Assembly (NCBI RefSeq): GCF_023822065.1
Contig: NZ_CP084931.1
Span: forward strand, 186,001 to 250,000
Direction of reading: 5' to 3'
Source of the DNA: Sphingomonas morindae
GTDB taxonomy: Bacteria > Pseudomonadota > Alphaproteobacteria > Sphingomonadales > Sphingomonadaceae
DNA length: 64,000 nt
Position 1 is the stretch's first letter; each line of letters begins with the position of its first letter. The position numbers and the translations under genes are program-made. Below the pieces are notes generated by a model. It saw nothing but the letters and a program-made list of their open reading frames with translations. It was not told the origin of the DNA and did not search any database. Positions 34,842 to 45,124 of the stretch are shown here, one piece after another.

Positions 34842-37800
34842 CGGGCACCGCCTATGTCGAGCTGGAGGTGACGACGCACTTCTCCTTCCTGCGCGGCGTC
34901 TCGTCGTGCGAGGAGCTGTTCGCCGCCGCCGCCACGCTCGGCCTGCCGGCGCTGGGGGTGGCGGACCGCAATTCGGTGGCCGGGCTGGTGCGCGCCTGGG
35001 AGGCGGCGCGCGCCACCGGGGTGCGGCTGATCCCCGGCTGCCGGCTGGATCTCGCCTGCGGCGCCAGCCTGCTCGTCTATCCCACCGATCGCGCCGCCTG
35101 GTCGCGGCTGACGCGGCTGCTCAGCCTCGGCAAGGCGCACGCCGGCAAGGGCGGCTGCACGCTGGACTGGGACGATCTGGCGGCCTGGTGCGAGGGGCTG
35201 ATCGGCATTTTGCTGCCCGACGCCGCCGATGCCGCGACCGAGGCGGCGCTGGCGCGCATGGCGGCCCTGTTCGGCCCGCGCGCCTATATGAGCCTGGCGC
35301 TGCGCCGCCGCCCCGACGATGCCCTGCGCCTGCACGGGCTGGACCGTATGGCGCGCGCCAAGCGGGTGCGCCCGGTCGTCACCGGCGATGTGCTCTACCA
35401 CAGCCCCGAGCGGCGGCTGCTGCAGGATGTGGTGACGGCGATCCGCCATGGCTGCACCATCGATGCGCTCGGCTTCCGCCGCGAGCGCCATGCCGATCGC
35501 GAACTCAAGTCCGGCGCCGAGATGGCGCGGCGCTTCGCCCGCTATCCCGACGCGCTCGCCGCCACCGCCGAGATCGCCGCCCAATGCCGGTTCGATTTCG
35601 ATCAGCTGCGCTATCAATATCCGGAAGAGGCGAGCCCGGGCGAAACCCCGCAGGCGCTGCTGGCGCGGCTCGCCGCCCAGGGCGCGGCGGAGATGTTTCC
35701 GCAGGGCGTGCCGGACGCCTATGGCCGCCAGATCGCGCACGAGCTGCGGCTGATCGAGACGCTCGGCTACGCGCCCTATTTCCTCACCGTCTACCGCATC
35801 GTCGCCGAGGCGCGACGGCGCGGCATTCTGTGCCAGGGGCGCGGTTCGGCCGCGAACAGCTGCGTCTGCTTCGTGCTCGGCATCACCTCGATCGATCCCG
35901 TCAAGCACGAGCTGCTGTTCGAGCGCTTCATCTCGGGCGAGCGCCGCGAGCCGCCCGACATCGACGTGGATTTCGAGCATGAGCGGCGCGAGGAGATCAT
36001 CCAGTGGATCTATGAAACCTATGGCCGCACCCGCGCGGCGCTGACCGCCGTGGTCAGCCGCTATCGCGCGCGCGGCGCCGTGCGCGAGGTGGGCAAGGCG
36101 CTGGGCCTGCCCGAGGATATGACGGGCGCGCTGGCCGGGCTGGTGTGGGGCTGGTCGGTGGAAGGGGTGGGCGAGCGCCACGCCGCGGCGCTCAACCTCG
36201 ATACCGGCGATCCGCGGCTGGCGCTGACGCTCGATCTCGCCCGCCAGCTGATCGGCACGCCGCGCCATCTCTCCCAGCATCCCGGCGGCTTCGTGCTCAC
36301 CCAGGATCGGCTCGACGATCTGGTGCCGATCGAGCCGGCGGCGATGGCCGACCGCCAGGTGATCGAGTGGGACAAGGACGATATCGACGCGCTGCGCTTC
36401 ATGAAGGTGGATGTGCTCGGGCTGGGCATGCTCGGCTGCATGCGCCGCGCCTTCGCGCTGCTCGCCGAGCATCGCGGCCTCGTCATGGATATGGCCGCGC
36501 CGGTGCTGCAGGAGGATGATCCGCAGGTCTATGCGATGATCCAGCGCGCCGACACTTTGGGCGTGTTCCAGATCGAGAGCCGCGCGCAGATGTCGATGCT
36601 GCCCCGCATGAAGCCCACGCGCTTCTACGATCTGGTGATCGAGGTGGCGATCGTGCGGCCGGGGCCGATCCAGGGCGATATGGTCCATCCCTATCTGCGC
36701 CGGCGCGAGGGCAAGGAACAGGCCGAATATCCGCTTGAGGAACTACGCCCCGTGCTGGAAAAGACGCTGGGCGTGCCGCTGTTCCAGGAACAGGCGATGA
36801 AGGTGGCGATCGTCGGCGCCGGCTTCACCCCGGCCGAGGCGGATGCGCTGCGGCGGGCCATGGCCACCTTCAAATTCACCGGCGGGGTCAGCCATTTCTA
36901 CGACAAGCTTGTGGAGGGCATGGTGGCGCGCGGCTATCCGCGCGAGTTCGCCGAACGCACCTTCAAGCAGATCGAGGGGTTCGGCTCCTACGGCTTCCCC
37001 GAAAGCCATGCCGCCAGCTTCGCCAAGATCGCCTATGCCTCGTCCTGGATGAAATGCCATCATCCCGATATCTTCTGCGCGGCCCTGCTCAACGCGCAGC
37101 CGATGGGCTTCTATGCGCCCGCCCAGATCGTGCGCGACGCGCGCGCCCATGGCGTGGAGGTGCGGCCGCCCTGCATCAACCGCAGCCGCTGGGATTGCAC
37201 GCTGGAGCCCGGATCCGGCCCCTATCTGGCGGTGCGGCTGGGGCTGCGCCTGGCGCGCGGCCTCGCCAACATGCATGGCGCGCGGATCGTCGCGGCGCGG
37301 GGCGAGGCGCCCTATGAGAGTGTCGAGCAGCTATGGCGCCGCGCGGGCGTGCCGCGCGCCGCGATCGAGCGGATCGCCGAGGCCGATGGCTTTCACGCGC
37401 TCGGCCAGGATCGGCGCCAGGCGCTGTGGCGGGTGAAGGGGCTGGCCGAGGCGCCGCTGCCGCTGTTCGCGGCGGCCGCCGCCCGCGCCGGGGAGGCGGG
37501 CGCCGGCGACGAGGCGGAGGAGCCGCTGGTGACGCTGGCGCCGCTCGCCGAGGGCCGCGAGGTGATCGAGGATTATCGCAGCATCCAGCTGTCGCTGCGC
37601 GCGCATCCGCTGCATTTCCTGCGCGCCGCGCTGCGCCGCCAGGGCATCCGCACCGCGGCCGAGCTGGACCGCGTTCCGGATGGCCGCGCGGTGGAGGTGG
37701 CGGGGATCATCCTGGTGCGCCAGAAGCCGGGATCCGCCAAGGGTGTGTTGTTCATCACCATCGAGGACGAGACCGGCGTCGCCAACGGCATCCTCTGGCC

Positions 37801-38116
37801 CGACCGGTTCGAGGCGCAGCGCCGCACCGTCCTGTCCTCGGCGATGGTCGGGCTGCGCGGGCGGTTGCAGCGCGAAGGCATCGTCACCCACATCATCATC
37901 GATCGCGTGATCGACTATACGCCGATGCTGCGCGCGATCGCCGATCAGGGCCTGCCCTTCCGCCCCGGCCCCGGCGATGGCGCCACCCATGGCGGCGGCC
38001 GCGATCCGCGCGATACGCCGCGCCTGCCGACCGCGCACAACGGCTATTATCCGCCGTTCGGCGGCGGCGCCGATCCCGAGACGCTGATCCGCCAGCGCAG
38101 CCGCGATTTTCACTGA
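34838..38116 (+). CDS. dnaE2: error-prone DNA polymerase DnaE2
   Basis: 1092 residues, full-length C-family polymerase. The N-terminal PHP domain begins [18 protein letters not shown], where the metal-binding HxH of DnaE1 is replaced, as usual in DnaE2. The polymerase centre includes [17 protein letters not shown] and [15 protein letters not shown] with catalytic Asp residues. [28 protein letters not shown] and [17 protein letters not shown] are DnaE2 signatures. The C-terminus carries an OB-fold ([21 protein letters not shown]). It performs translesion synthesis with ImuA and ImuB after damage. ATG 34838 overlaps the imuB stop. Confidence 0.97.
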   Translation: MTGTAYVELEVTTHFSFLRGVSSCEELFAAAATLGLPALGVADRNSVAGLVRAWEAARATGVRLIPGCRLDLACGASLLVYPTDRAAWSRLTRLLSLGKAHAGKGGCTLDWDDLAAWCEGLIGILLPDAADAATEAALARMAALFGPRAYMSLALRRRPDDALRLHGLDRMARAKRVRPVVTGDVLYHSPERRLLQDVVTAIRHGCTIDALGFRRERHADRELKSGAEMARRFARYPDALAATAEIAAQCRFDFDQLRYQYPEEASPGETPQALLARLAAQGAAEMFPQGVPDAYGRQIAHELRLIETLGYAPYFLTVYRIVAEARRRGILCQGRGSAANSCVCFVLGITSIDPVKHELLFERFISGERREPPDIDVDFEHERREEIIQWIYETYGRTRAALTAVVSRYRARGAVREVGKALGLPEDMTGALAGLVWGWSVEGVGERHAAALNLDTGDPRLALTLDLARQLIGTPRHLSQHPGGFVLTQDRLDDLVPIEPAAMADRQVIEWDKDDIDALRFMKVDVLGLGMLGCMRRAFALLAEHRGLVMDMAAPVLQEDDPQVYAMIQRADTLGVFQIESRAQMSMLPRMKPTRFYDLVIEVAIVRPGPIQGDMVHPYLRRREGKEQAEYPLEELRPVLEKTLGVPLFQEQAMKVAIVGAGFTPAEADALRRAMATFKFTGGVSHFYDKLVEGMVARGYPREFAERTFKQIEGFGSYGFPESHAASFAKIAYASSWMKCHHPDIFCAALLNAQPMGFYAPAQIVRDARAHGVEVRPPCINRSRWDCTLEPGSGPYLAVRLGLRLARGLANMHGARIVAARGEAPYESVEQLWRRAGVPRAAIERIAEADGFHALGQDRRQALWRVKGLAEAPLPLFAAAAARAGEAGAGDEAEEPLVTLAPLAEGREVIEDYRSIQLSLRAHPLHFLRAALRRQGIRTAAELDRVPDGRAVEVAGIILVRQKPGSAKGVLFITIEDETGVANGILWPDRFEAQRRTVLSSAMVGLRGRLQREGIVTHIIIDRVIDYTPMLRAIADQGLPFRPGPGDGATHGGGRDPRDTPRLPTAHNGYYPPFGGGADPETLIRQRSRDFH

Positions 38117-38125
38117 GCCCGCTCA
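38114..38125. terminator. short palindrome including both stops of convergent genes
   Basis: TGAGC-CC-GCTCA. The first arm starts with the dnaE2 stop and the second ends with the stop of the minus-strand transporter. Short and without T run; weak as a terminator, notable as one of several such junctions. Confidence 0.3.
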
Positions 38126-39175
38126 TTCCGCCGGCGCGGCGACGGGATCGGCGCGTCTCGGCTCGAGCGCGTCATAGCCTTTCCAGCGATAGATGGCGAA
38201 GCTCAGCGCCCAGCAGGCGGCGAACAGGCCGATAATGGCGAAGCCGAGCAGGTTGAAGCGGCCGCCCAGCGCGGTCGCCACCTCCCAGGTGCCGCCCCGC
38301 AGCCCGAACCGGCCCGCGATCAGCGCCAGCGTCTCGATCCCGCCGATCACGATCGCCACCAGCGCCGACACGGCGGTGATGGTGATGTTGTAATAGAGTT
38401 TGCGGATCGGGCGCACGAACGCCCATTCATAGGCGCCGAGCATCAGCAGCCCGTCGGTGCTGTCGATCAGCGCCATGCCGGCGGCGAACAGCGCGGGGAA
38501 GACCAGCACCGGCGCCAGCGCCACGCCCTGCGCCGCCTGGCTCGCCGATAGGCCGAGGATCGCCACCTCGGTCGCCGTGTCGAAGCCGAGCCCGAACAGA
38601 AAGCCGAGCGGCGCCATGTGCCAGCTCGCCGAGACCAGCCGGAAGAGCGGTCGGAACAGCCGCGCCAGCGGTCCGCGTCCGGCGAGCAGCAGATCGAGAT
38701 CCTCCTCGGCATAGGTGCCGCCATGGCGCACCACCCGGAAGCTGCGCCACACGCCGCGCAGGATGACGAGGTTGATCGCCGCGATCGCGAACAGGAACCC
38801 CGCCGAGACGAGGGTGGCGAGCAGCGCGCCCGCCGCGCGCATCGCCGCGAAGCCGGCCAGCGCGGAGGCGGTGAAGGCGACCGCGCCCGAGGCGATCAGG
38901 ATCACCGCGCTGTGCCCGATCGCGAACCAGAGCCCCACGGTGATCGGCCGTCGCCCGCGCTGCATGAGGGTGCGCGTCACATTGTCGATCGCGGCGATGT
39001 GATCGGCATCCACCGCATGGCGCAACCCCAGCCCCCAGGCGAGCAGCGCGGTGCCCAGCATCAGGGGCTGGCGGTCGAACAGCGCCAGCGCCCAGATCCA
39101 GGCGCCGCCATTGGCGGCGAGCAGCGCGATATAGAGCACGCCGATCCGGCGCTTGAGCAAAGATCCCGATGTCAC
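38123..39175 (-). CDS. NiCoT nickel/cobalt transporter, B12-riboswitch controlled
   Basis: 350 residues with about eight membrane segments. The family signature in the second segment is RHAVDADHIAAIDNVTR (HX4DH), with GLGFDTATEVAIL and LFAAGMALIDSTDGLLM further on, as in HoxN/NixA/NicT-type permeases. The cobalamin riboswitch upstream indicates that cobalt is the main physiological substrate. I chose GTG 39175, after GGATGGACAG, giving a short N-terminus before the first membrane segment. Longer frames run into the riboswitch. It converges on dnaE2. Confidence 0.9.
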   Translation of the reverse strand: MTSGSLLKRRIGVLYIALLAANGGAWIWALALFDRQPLMLGTALLAWGLGLRHAVDADHIAAIDNVTRTLMQRGRRPITVGLWFAIGHSAVILIASGAVAFTASALAGFAAMRAAGALLATLVSAGFLFAIAAINLVILRGVWRSFRVVRHGGTYAEEDLDLLLAGRGPLARLFRPLFRLVSASWHMAPLGFLFGLGFDTATEVAILGLSASQAAQGVALAPVLVFPALFAAGMALIDSTDGLLMLGAYEWAFVRPIRKLYYNITITAVSALVAIVIGGIETLALIAGRFGLRGGTWEVATALGGRFNLLGFAIIGLFAACWALSFAIYRWKGYDALEPRRADPVAAPAE

Positions 39176-39354
39176 CTGTCCATCCGTTCCGGCGTCGCGA
39201 CCGGGCGGGGACAGACCGCGCGCGCGGCCGGGCGCGCGCCGGCGGCCGGACGCCTCGCGCCCGCCGGATCGCCCGTGCGGCCCCGCCGCCAGCGTCGCTC
39301 GAACGGACCAGCCGTGCCCGGGCCATCCCCTGGACCAAGGCGAGAGCGACCGAA

Positions 39355-39562
39355 CGCCGGCAGGTCTCCTGGCTCGCAGGTCATCACGCGAGGCGCGCCT
39401 TCCCAGGGACGGGCGAACCCGCCTCCCAGTGGCCGGGCCGTCCCGAAGGACGGCGCCCTGCGCCTCGCGCTCACCGCTTACAGTTGCAGGGACAGCCACG
39501 GCCTTGGGCGGCGAACCGCCCGCACCGCATTCCCTCTTAGGCCCCGTGGGGCACCGGCGCGA
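39355..39562 (-). ncRNA. cobalamin (B12) riboswitch
   Basis: On the minus strand the conserved cobalamin-aptamer elements occur in order: GGTGCC, GAGGGAATGCGGTG, GCTGTCCCTGCAACTGTAAG (the B12-box region), GCCACTGGGA, GGGAAGGC, and finally GAGCCAGGAGACCTGCC. About 205 bases. About 180 bases separate it from the GTG of the cobalt transporter, and this stretch is GC-rich with hairpin potential (for example around 39210-39245) that could serve as expression platform. Cobalamin binding should repress the transporter. Confidence 0.93.
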
Positions 39563-39609
39563 TCGGACGCCAGGCTAGCGGCGCGCGGCGGGCGAGGCAA
39601 GCGCCCGGC

Positions 39610-40152
39610 TCAGCCCGGCGGATCCGCCTCGGCGGCGGCGCGCATCGCCAGCCACAGCGTGCGCTCGGCCTCCGCATCGGCGCGGGCGCGGTGCGCGGGC
39701 GGGCCGGCGGCACGCTTCACCCTGTCGGCCAGCGCCTCGGCGGCGGCGATCCGCGCGTCGGGCGCGATCCGCGTGCCGAAGCCGGCGAGGATGGCGTCGC
39801 GGCGGATATCGTCGCTGTCGCGCAGCCGCAGCGCGTGGCGCGGCAGGCCGGCGGCGCGGAGCAGCACGCTCAGCCATTTCCCGTCCCAGGAGGGCGCGCT
39901 GGCGCACAGCATATGGCCCTCCAAGGCCGCCACCATGCGCGCCGCCACCGCCTCGTGCGCCGTGCCGTCGCGCTCCAGCGTGGCGCGGGGGATGCCATGG
40001 ATCGCCTCCGCGCGCGCATCCCAGTCGGTCCAGTCGGGCGCGGGGCGGATGAGATGATCCTCGCCGCGTCCATCCTCGAACACCCAGCCGACCTCGATCG
40101 GATAGCTGTTCCGGCCGAGCGACGAGGCCTCGAAATCGAGAAAGACGAGCAT
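39610..40152 (-). CDS. DEDDh 3'-5' exonuclease family protein
   Basis: 180 residues. Exo I motif FLDFEASSLG gives D6 and E8; exo II region IHGIPRATLERDG; exo III HRARADAEAE supplies the His and last Asp, so the DEDDh set appears complete. Such small exonucleases resemble the epsilon proofreading fold or oligoribonuclease; this one is likely a general DNA/RNA 3'-5' exonuclease, role unknown. It is 48 bases beyond the riboswitch on the same strand, and transcription from it could run towards the riboswitch. It is divergent from the toxin-antitoxin pair. Confidence 0.85.
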   Translation of the reverse strand: MLVFLDFEASSLGRNSYPIEVGWVFEDGRGEDHLIRPAPDWTDWDARAEAIHGIPRATLERDGTAHEAVAARMVAALEGHMLCASAPSWDGKWLSVLLRAAGLPRHALRLRDSDDIRRDAILAGFGTRIAPDARIAAAEALADRVKRAAGPPAHRARADAEAERTLWLAMRAAAEADPPG

Positions 40153-40211
40153 CGCAGCGCCAACGCGCGAGCCGGGGCTTGGCTGCCGTCCCGCTTGCTC
40201 CCGCCTCGGTA

Positions 40212-40229
40212 GAGGCCTATATCGGCCTC
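40212..40229. promoter_or_regulatory. inverted repeat upstream of the antitoxin gene
   Basis: GAGGCC-TATATC-GGCCTC, perfect 6-bp arms around an AT-rich spacer that could be part of a -10 element. It lies 21 bases before the antitoxin ATG, where an autoregulatory operator of a toxin-antitoxin operon is expected. Confidence 0.5.
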
Positions 40230-40249
40230 AGCTGATGTGGAGATGGACA

Positions 40250-40684
40250 ATGGCCACGCAACCGGCCTCGGTGGAGGCGCTGCTCGGCATGGCGGCGGGA
40301 CGGCCCGCCTCGCGGCTCGCGCTCGCCGCCTCGATCGAGCATGGCCTGCCCGTCGCGGCGCTCGATCGGCTCGCCGATGCGGTGGCGCCCGATGACGCGC
40401 GCTTCAAGTTCCGGCTGGTGCCCAAGGCGACGCTGGAACGCCGCCGCCGCTCCGCGTCGCAGCGTCTCACCAGCGAGGAGGGCGATCGCCTGGCCCGGCT
40501 CGCCAAGGTGTTCAGCATGGCGATGGACATTTATGGGGAGTCGGCGCGCGCGCGCGAGTTTCTGGCGCGGCCGCATCCGATGCTCGACGGCAAGCCGCCG
40601 CTCGACGTGGCGCTCGCCACCAGCCCGGGCGCCGATCTGGTGGTCAACCTGCTCGGCCGCGCCGCCTATGGCGGAGGCGTGTGA
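40250..40684 (+). CDS. Xre/MbcA/ParS-type antitoxin
   Basis: 144 residues. N-terminal helical Xre-like DNA-binding region (about 1-80) and C-terminal MbcA/ParS toxin-binding domain: RLTSEEGDRLARLAKVFSMAMDIYG then EFLARPHPMLDGKPPLDVALATSPGADLVVNLLGRAAYG, a clear signature of this antitoxin family. It should neutralise the RES toxin and repress the operon. ATG 40250 is seven bases after GGAG; ATG 40235 is less likely. The stop overlaps the toxin's GTG start (GTGA), so the two are translationally coupled. Confidence 0.93.
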   Translation: MATQPASVEALLGMAAGRPASRLALAASIEHGLPVAALDRLADAVAPDDARFKFRLVPKATLERRRRSASQRLTSEEGDRLARLAKVFSMAMDIYGESARAREFLARPHPMLDGKPPLDVALATSPGADLVVNLLGRAAYGGGV

Positions 40685-41160
40685 GCGCGATCCGCACCGA
40701 CCGGCTGCTCACCGCCTATCGCATCGGCGATCCCGACGGCGCCTATCCCATCTATGATTGCGAGGGCGCGCGGCTCTATCCCGGCCGCTGGAACACCGCC
40801 GCCAGCCCGCTGCTCTACACCTCGGAACATTATTCCACGGCGATGCTGGAAAAGCTGGTGCACGCCAACAGCGTGCTGCCGCCCAACCAGCATTTCATCC
40901 GCATCACCATCGCGCCCGGGGTTCGCTACGAGATGTTCCAGCCCGCCGCCTATCCCGGCTGGGACGGCAAGGACGAGAGCATCTGCAAGCTGTTCGGCGC
41001 GGCCTGGCACGCCGAACGCCGCTCGGCCTTGCTGCTGGTGCCCTCGCTACCCGCGCGGCCGGAGCGCAACATCCTGATCAATCTCGATCATCCCGATGCG
41101 GCGGGGATCAGCTACAGCTTGCCCGAGCCGGTCTGGTGGGACGAACGCCTCTATGGCTGA
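40681..41160 (+). CDS. RES-domain toxin (NAD-depleting)
   Basis: 159 residues, RES domain throughout: YPGRWNTAASPLLYTSEHYSTAMLEKLVHANSVLP and the later ISYSLPEPVWWDERLYG. The Arg (GRW), Tyr and Ser (YTS) and Glu (AMLE) expected in the NAD-binding pocket are present. RES toxins of Xre-RES modules degrade NAD+, arresting growth. It uses a GTG start overlapping the antitoxin stop. It ends convergent with xylA across a strong hairpin. Confidence 0.93.
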   Translation: MSAIRTDRLLTAYRIGDPDGAYPIYDCEGARLYPGRWNTAASPLLYTSEHYSTAMLEKLVHANSVLPPNQHFIRITIAPGVRYEMFQPAAYPGWDGKDESICKLFGAAWHAERRSALLLVPSLPARPERNILINLDHPDAAGISYSLPEPVWWDERLYG

Positions 41161-41190
41161 GCGCCGGCGGCCAGGAGCGGCCGCCGGCGC
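41161..41190. terminator. strong bidirectional hairpin between toxin and xylA
   Basis: GCGCCGGCGGCC, loop AGGAGC, GGCCGCCGGCGC: a perfect 12-bp stem filling most of the 39-base gap between the convergent toxin and xylA genes. A likely shared terminator. Confidence 0.7.
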
Positions 41191-41199
41191 CCCGGCGGC

Positions 41200-42531
41200 T
41201 CAGCGCGCGCTGTAGACGAAGCGGTTGATGAGGTTCTCCAGCCGCTCCTGATGGCCCGAGACATGGGCGGGCGCGATGTCGTGCGCCACCGCGAGATCGG
41301 CGATCGCCGCCAGCGAGGCGCCCTCGCCGGTGATGGCGCGGCCGATCTCGCCATCCCAGCCGGCATAGCGCTCGGCCCGGGCGGCGTCGATCCGGCCGTC
41401 CTCGATGATCGCCGCCGCGGCGAGCAGCGCCCGCGCGATCACGTCCACCGCGCCGACATGGCCGTGCACCATGTCGACCGCGTCGATGCTCTGGCGCCGC
41501 ACCTTGGCGTCGAAGTTGAAGCCGCCCGTGGTGAAGCCGCCGGCGCGCAGGATCTCGACCATGGCGAGCGTCATCTCTTCCACCGAATTGGGGAATTGAT
41601 CCGTATCCCAGCCATTCTGATCGTCGCCGCGATTGGCGTCGATCGATCCGAACAGGCCGAGCGCGCGCGCCGTCGCGATCTCATGCTCGAACGTGTGGCG
41701 CGCCAGCGTGGCGTGGTTCGCCTCGATGTTCACCTTCACCTCATTCTCGAGGCCGTAGCGCTTGAGGAAGCCGTAGACGGTGGCGGTATCGAAATCATAT
41801 TGATGCTTGGTCGGCTCGTGCGGCTTCGGCTCGATCAGGATGGTGCCGTTGAAGCCGATCTTGTGCTTATGCTCCACCACCATGGTGAGGAAGCGGCCGA
41901 GTTGGTCCAGCTCGCGGCCGATATCGGTGTTGAGCAGCGTCTCATAGCCTTCGCGGCCGCCCCAGAGCACGTAATTCTCGCCGCCGAGCCGGTGCGTCGC
42001 CTCGAGCGCCGAGCGCACCTGGAGCGCGCCGAACGCCACCACCTCGGGATTGGGATTGGTCGCGCCGCCCGCCGCATAGCGCGGATGGCTGAACAGGTTG
42101 GCGGTGCCCCAGAGCAGCTTGCGCTTGGACTGGCCCTGCAGCGCCTCGAGATGGTCGACCGCCTCGGCGAACAGGCGCTGATAGTCCGTCACCGTCTCGG
42201 CGGCGGCCATCACGTCGACATCGTGGAAGCAATAATAGGGCAGGTCGAGCTTGGAGAAGAAGTCGAACGCGACCTCGCGCTTGGCATGGGCGGCGGCGGA
42301 ATCATTGGCGCCCGCGTGCCAGGGGCGGTTGAAGGTGCCGGCGCCGAACACGTCGAAGCCGTTCCAGCAGAAGCTGTGCCAGAAGCAGACGGCGAAGCGG
42401 AGATGATCCTCCATGCGCTTGCCGAGCACGACCCGGTCCTTGTCGTAGAAGCGGTAGGCGAGTTCATCCTCGCTGTCCGGGCCCTTGAAGGTGACCGGCG
42501 CGATGTTGGCAAAATAATCGGTGGCGCTCAT
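41200..42531 (-). CDS. xylA: xylose isomerase
   Basis: 443 residues. Converts D-xylose to D-xylulose in the cytosol. Catalytic His/Asp in [10 protein letters not shown]; metal ligands in [34 protein letters not shown] and [20 protein letters not shown]. Length and all motifs fit a class II xylose isomerase. It is the last gene of the operon CE4-GH43-xylB-xylA, starting 10 bases after the xylB stop. This gives an isomerase route rather than the oxidative Weimberg route known from Caulobacter. Confidence 0.97.
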   Translation of the reverse strand: MSATDYFANIAPVTFKGPDSEDELAYRFYDKDRVVLGKRMEDHLRFAVCFWHSFCWNGFDVFGAGTFNRPWHAGANDSAAAHAKREVAFDFFSKLDLPYYCFHDVDVMAAAETVTDYQRLFAEAVDHLEALQGQSKRKLLWGTANLFSHPRYAAGGATNPNPEVVAFGALQVRSALEATHRLGGENYVLWGGREGYETLLNTDIGRELDQLGRFLTMVVEHKHKIGFNGTILIEPKPHEPTKHQYDFDTATVYGFLKRYGLENEVKVNIEANHATLARHTFEHEIATARALGLFGSIDANRGDDQNGWDTDQFPNSVEEMTLAMVEILRAGGFTTGGFNFDAKVRRQSIDAVDMVHGHVGAVDVIARALLAAAAIIEDGRIDAARAERYAGWDGEIGRAITGEGASLAAIADLAVAHDIAPAHVSGHQERLENLINRFVYSAR

Positions 42532-42541
42532 CGTGTCTCTC

Positions 42542-43990
42542 TCACTTGGTCTTGGGGGTGATATGCGGATAGGCGGCGCGGAAGGCGGCCAGCTTGGGGG
42601 CGAGACGCGCGATATCGGCGGGATCGGGTTCGACCACCCGCTCCACCGGCGGGGGCAGGCAGATGGCGCGCGGATCGCCGCCCTCCACCATCAGCTGCGC
42701 CAGCCGCGCGCCGCCCAGCGCCGGGCCGACCTCGCCGCCGCGCAGATAGACCAGCGGCACCGCCAGCGCCGCGCTGAGGATGCGGCCCCAATAGGCCGAG
42801 CGCGCGCCCCCGCCGATCACCGACAGGCGCTCCACGCGCGTGCCGGCGCCGCGCAGCGCGTCCAGTCCGTCGGCGAAGGCGAAGGCGACGCCTTCCAGCA
42901 CCGCCTGCGCCAGCCGCGCGGGGTCGCTGTCATGATCGAGCCTGAGGAAGGCGCCGCGCACCAGCGCATCATTGTGCGGCGTCCGCTCGCCCGACAGATA
43001 GGGGAGGAAAAGCTCGCCGCCGCCGGCGGGGCCGACCGTCTCGGCGCGGGCGAACACCGCCGCCGGGCCATCGGCGCCGGTCAGCCGGGCCACCCAGTCG
43101 ATGCAGCTGGCGGCGCTGAGATGCACCGCCATCTGGTGCCACAGCCCCGGCAAACAGTGGCAGAAGGCATGCACCGCCCCTTGCGGATTGGCGCGATAGC
43201 GATCGGTCGCGACGAAGATCACGCCCGACGTGCCGAGCGAGAGCAGCGCGTCGCCATCGGCCACCACGCCGACGCCGACCGCGCCGGCGGCATTGTCGCC
43301 ACCGCCGCCGGCCACCGGCACCGTCGCCATGCCCCAGCGCGCCGCGACATCGGCCCGCAGCCGCCCGGCCTCGTCGGGCCCTTCCACCAGCCGCGGCATA
43401 TGGCTGCGATCGAGCCCGGTGGCGGCGAGCAGCGCGTCGCTCCAGTCGCGCTGCGCCACGTCGAGCCAGATCGTCCCGGCGGCGTCCGACAGGTCGGAGG
43501 CCTTGTCGCCGGTCATGCGCAACCGCACGAAATCCTTGGGCAGCAGCACGGTGCGCGTGGCGGCGAAGATATCGGGCTCGTGCCGCCGCACCCAGAGCAG
43601 CTTGGGCGCGGTGAAGCCCGGCATGGCGAGATTGCCGGCGATGGCGTGGAGATCGGGCACCGCCGCCTCCATCGCCGCGCATTCCTCATGGCTGCGCCCG
43701 TCATTCCACAGAATGGCGGGGCGCAGCGGCCGGTCCTCGGCATCGAGCAAGGTGGCGCCGTGCATCTGCCCGGCAAGGCCGATGCCGCGCACCTCGGCGC
43801 GCAGCGCGGCCGGGATGGCGCCCACCGCCGCCTCGGTCGCCTGCCACCAGGCTTCCGGATCCTGTTCCGACCAGAGCGGATGGGGGCGCGACACGGTGAG
43901 CGGCGCGCTGCCCTGGCCGAGCACCGCGCCGGCGGCGTCGATCACCACCGCCTTGACGCCCGACGTGCCGATATCGATTCCGAGATACAT
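42542..43990 (-). CDS. xylB: xylulokinase
   Basis: 482 residues, FGGY kinase fold. Phosphorylates D-xylulose to xylulose 5-phosphate. Motifs: [18 protein letters not shown] (phosphate 1), [24 protein letters not shown], and [13 protein letters not shown] near the C-terminus. ATG 43990 lies five bases after the GH43 stop, so it is translated within the same operon. Longer upstream frames overlap GH43 and are not used. Confidence 0.96.
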   Translation of the reverse strand: MYLGIDIGTSGVKAVVIDAAGAVLGQGSAPLTVSRPHPLWSEQDPEAWWQATEAAVGAIPAALRAEVRGIGLAGQMHGATLLDAEDRPLRPAILWNDGRSHEECAAMEAAVPDLHAIAGNLAMPGFTAPKLLWVRRHEPDIFAATRTVLLPKDFVRLRMTGDKASDLSDAAGTIWLDVAQRDWSDALLAATGLDRSHMPRLVEGPDEAGRLRADVAARWGMATVPVAGGGGDNAAGAVGVGVVADGDALLSLGTSGVIFVATDRYRANPQGAVHAFCHCLPGLWHQMAVHLSAASCIDWVARLTGADGPAAVFARAETVGPAGGGELFLPYLSGERTPHNDALVRGAFLRLDHDSDPARLAQAVLEGVAFAFADGLDALRGAGTRVERLSVIGGGARSAYWGRILSAALAVPLVYLRGGEVGPALGGARLAQLMVEGGDPRAICLPPPVERVVEPDPADIARLAPKLAAFRAAYPHITPKTK

Positions 43991-43995
43991 AAGCG

Positions 43996-45102
43996 TCAAT
44001 CCTTGAAGGGATCGATGGTCTGGATGCCGCCATCGGCGGTGAAGTGCAGCTCGGTCATCTTCACGTTGCGAAGGTGGTTCTTGTTGGACAACTGGCTGTC
44101 CGCATAGAAGAGCCACCATTTGCCCTGCCACTCGACGATCGAGTGATGTGTCGTCCAGCCCTGCACCGGCAGCAGGAAATGGCCGCGATAGGTGAAGGGG
44201 CCATAGGGGCTCGTCCCGGTCGCATAGGCGAGGAAATGCGTGTCGCCCGTGGAGTAGGTGAAATAATAGGTGTCACCCTTGCGGAACATCCACGATGCCT
44301 CGAAGAAGCGGCGCGCATGATCGCCGCCGAGGATCGGCTTGCCGCTCGCATCGATGATGCGCGCGTCGCGCGGCGGCTCGGCGAACTGCTTCATGTCGGC
44401 GCTCATCTTCGCCACCTTGGGCATGAGCGCGGGCTGATCGTCCTGCTTGAGATCGGTGATCGAGCCCTTGACATATTTGCCGGTGTGCCAATTCTCCAGC
44501 TGGCCGCCCCAGATGCCGCCGAAATACATGTAGCTGGTGCCGTCGCGATCGGTGAAGACCGCCGGATCCATGCTGAAGCTGCCCTTGATCGGCTGCGGCT
44601 CGGCCTTGAACGGCCCCATCGGGTTGCGGCCCGTCGCCACGCCGATCCGGAAGATGCCCTGCTTGTCCCAGGCGGGGAAGTAGAGATAATAGGTGCCGTT
44701 CTTGTAGGCGGCGTCGGGCGCCCACATTTTCTCCGAAGCCCAGGGCACCTGCTTCACGTCGAGCGCGACGGGACCGACGGTGACGGGGCCGCCCGGCCGA
44801 TCCATGCGCAGCACGCGATAATCGTGCATGGCATATTCGCTGCCCAGATCATCGTCGGGGATGTTGGTCGGCACATCGTGCGACGGATAGATATAGAGCT
44901 TGCCGCCAAAGACATGCGCCGAGGGATCGGCGGTGTAGATGGAGCGGACGAGCGGCTGCGAAAGATAGTGGCGGCCATTGGGCGCGCGCGGCCCGGCGGC
45001 GCTGGCGCCGGCCTTGGCGGGCGCGGCGGCCTGCAGCAGCGCGGTGCCGCCGAGCGCCGTGGCGGCGGCCAGCGCCGCGCCGATGATGATCCTCTTCCTC
45101 AT
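43996..45102 (-). CDS. exported GH43 arabinosidase/xylosidase
   Basis: 368 residues. Signal peptide MRKRIIIGAALAAATALGGTALL. Five-bladed beta-propeller: the catalytic base Asp region is YTADPSAHVFGGKLYIYPSHD, the pKa-modulating Asp is in FSMDPAVFTDRDG, and the acid Glu is in RRFFEASWMFRKG. It should remove arabinofuranose or xylose from (arabino)xylan oligomers outside the cytoplasm. Followed directly by xylB and xylA, and 22 bases after a CE4 deacetylase, which supports a xylan substrate. GGAGGGGACTC precedes ATG 45102. Confidence 0.93.
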   Translation of the reverse strand: MRKRIIIGAALAAATALGGTALLQAAAPAKAGASAAGPRAPNGRHYLSQPLVRSIYTADPSAHVFGGKLYIYPSHDVPTNIPDDDLGSEYAMHDYRVLRMDRPGGPVTVGPVALDVKQVPWASEKMWAPDAAYKNGTYYLYFPAWDKQGIFRIGVATGRNPMGPFKAEPQPIKGSFSMDPAVFTDRDGTSYMYFGGIWGGQLENWHTGKYVKGSITDLKQDDQPALMPKVAKMSADMKQFAEPPRDARIIDASGKPILGGDHARRFFEASWMFRKGDTYYFTYSTGDTHFLAYATGTSPYGPFTYRGHFLLPVQGWTTHHSIVEWQGKWWLFYADSQLSNKNHLRNVKMTELHFTADGGIQTIDPFKD

Positions 45103-45124
45103 GAGTCCCCTCCGTTTATCGTCG

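Noticed and set aside
39153-39578. Small plus-strand frames across the riboswitch region
   Set aside because: The sequence is explained by a minus-strand cobalamin aptamer; the frames show no ribosome site or motif.
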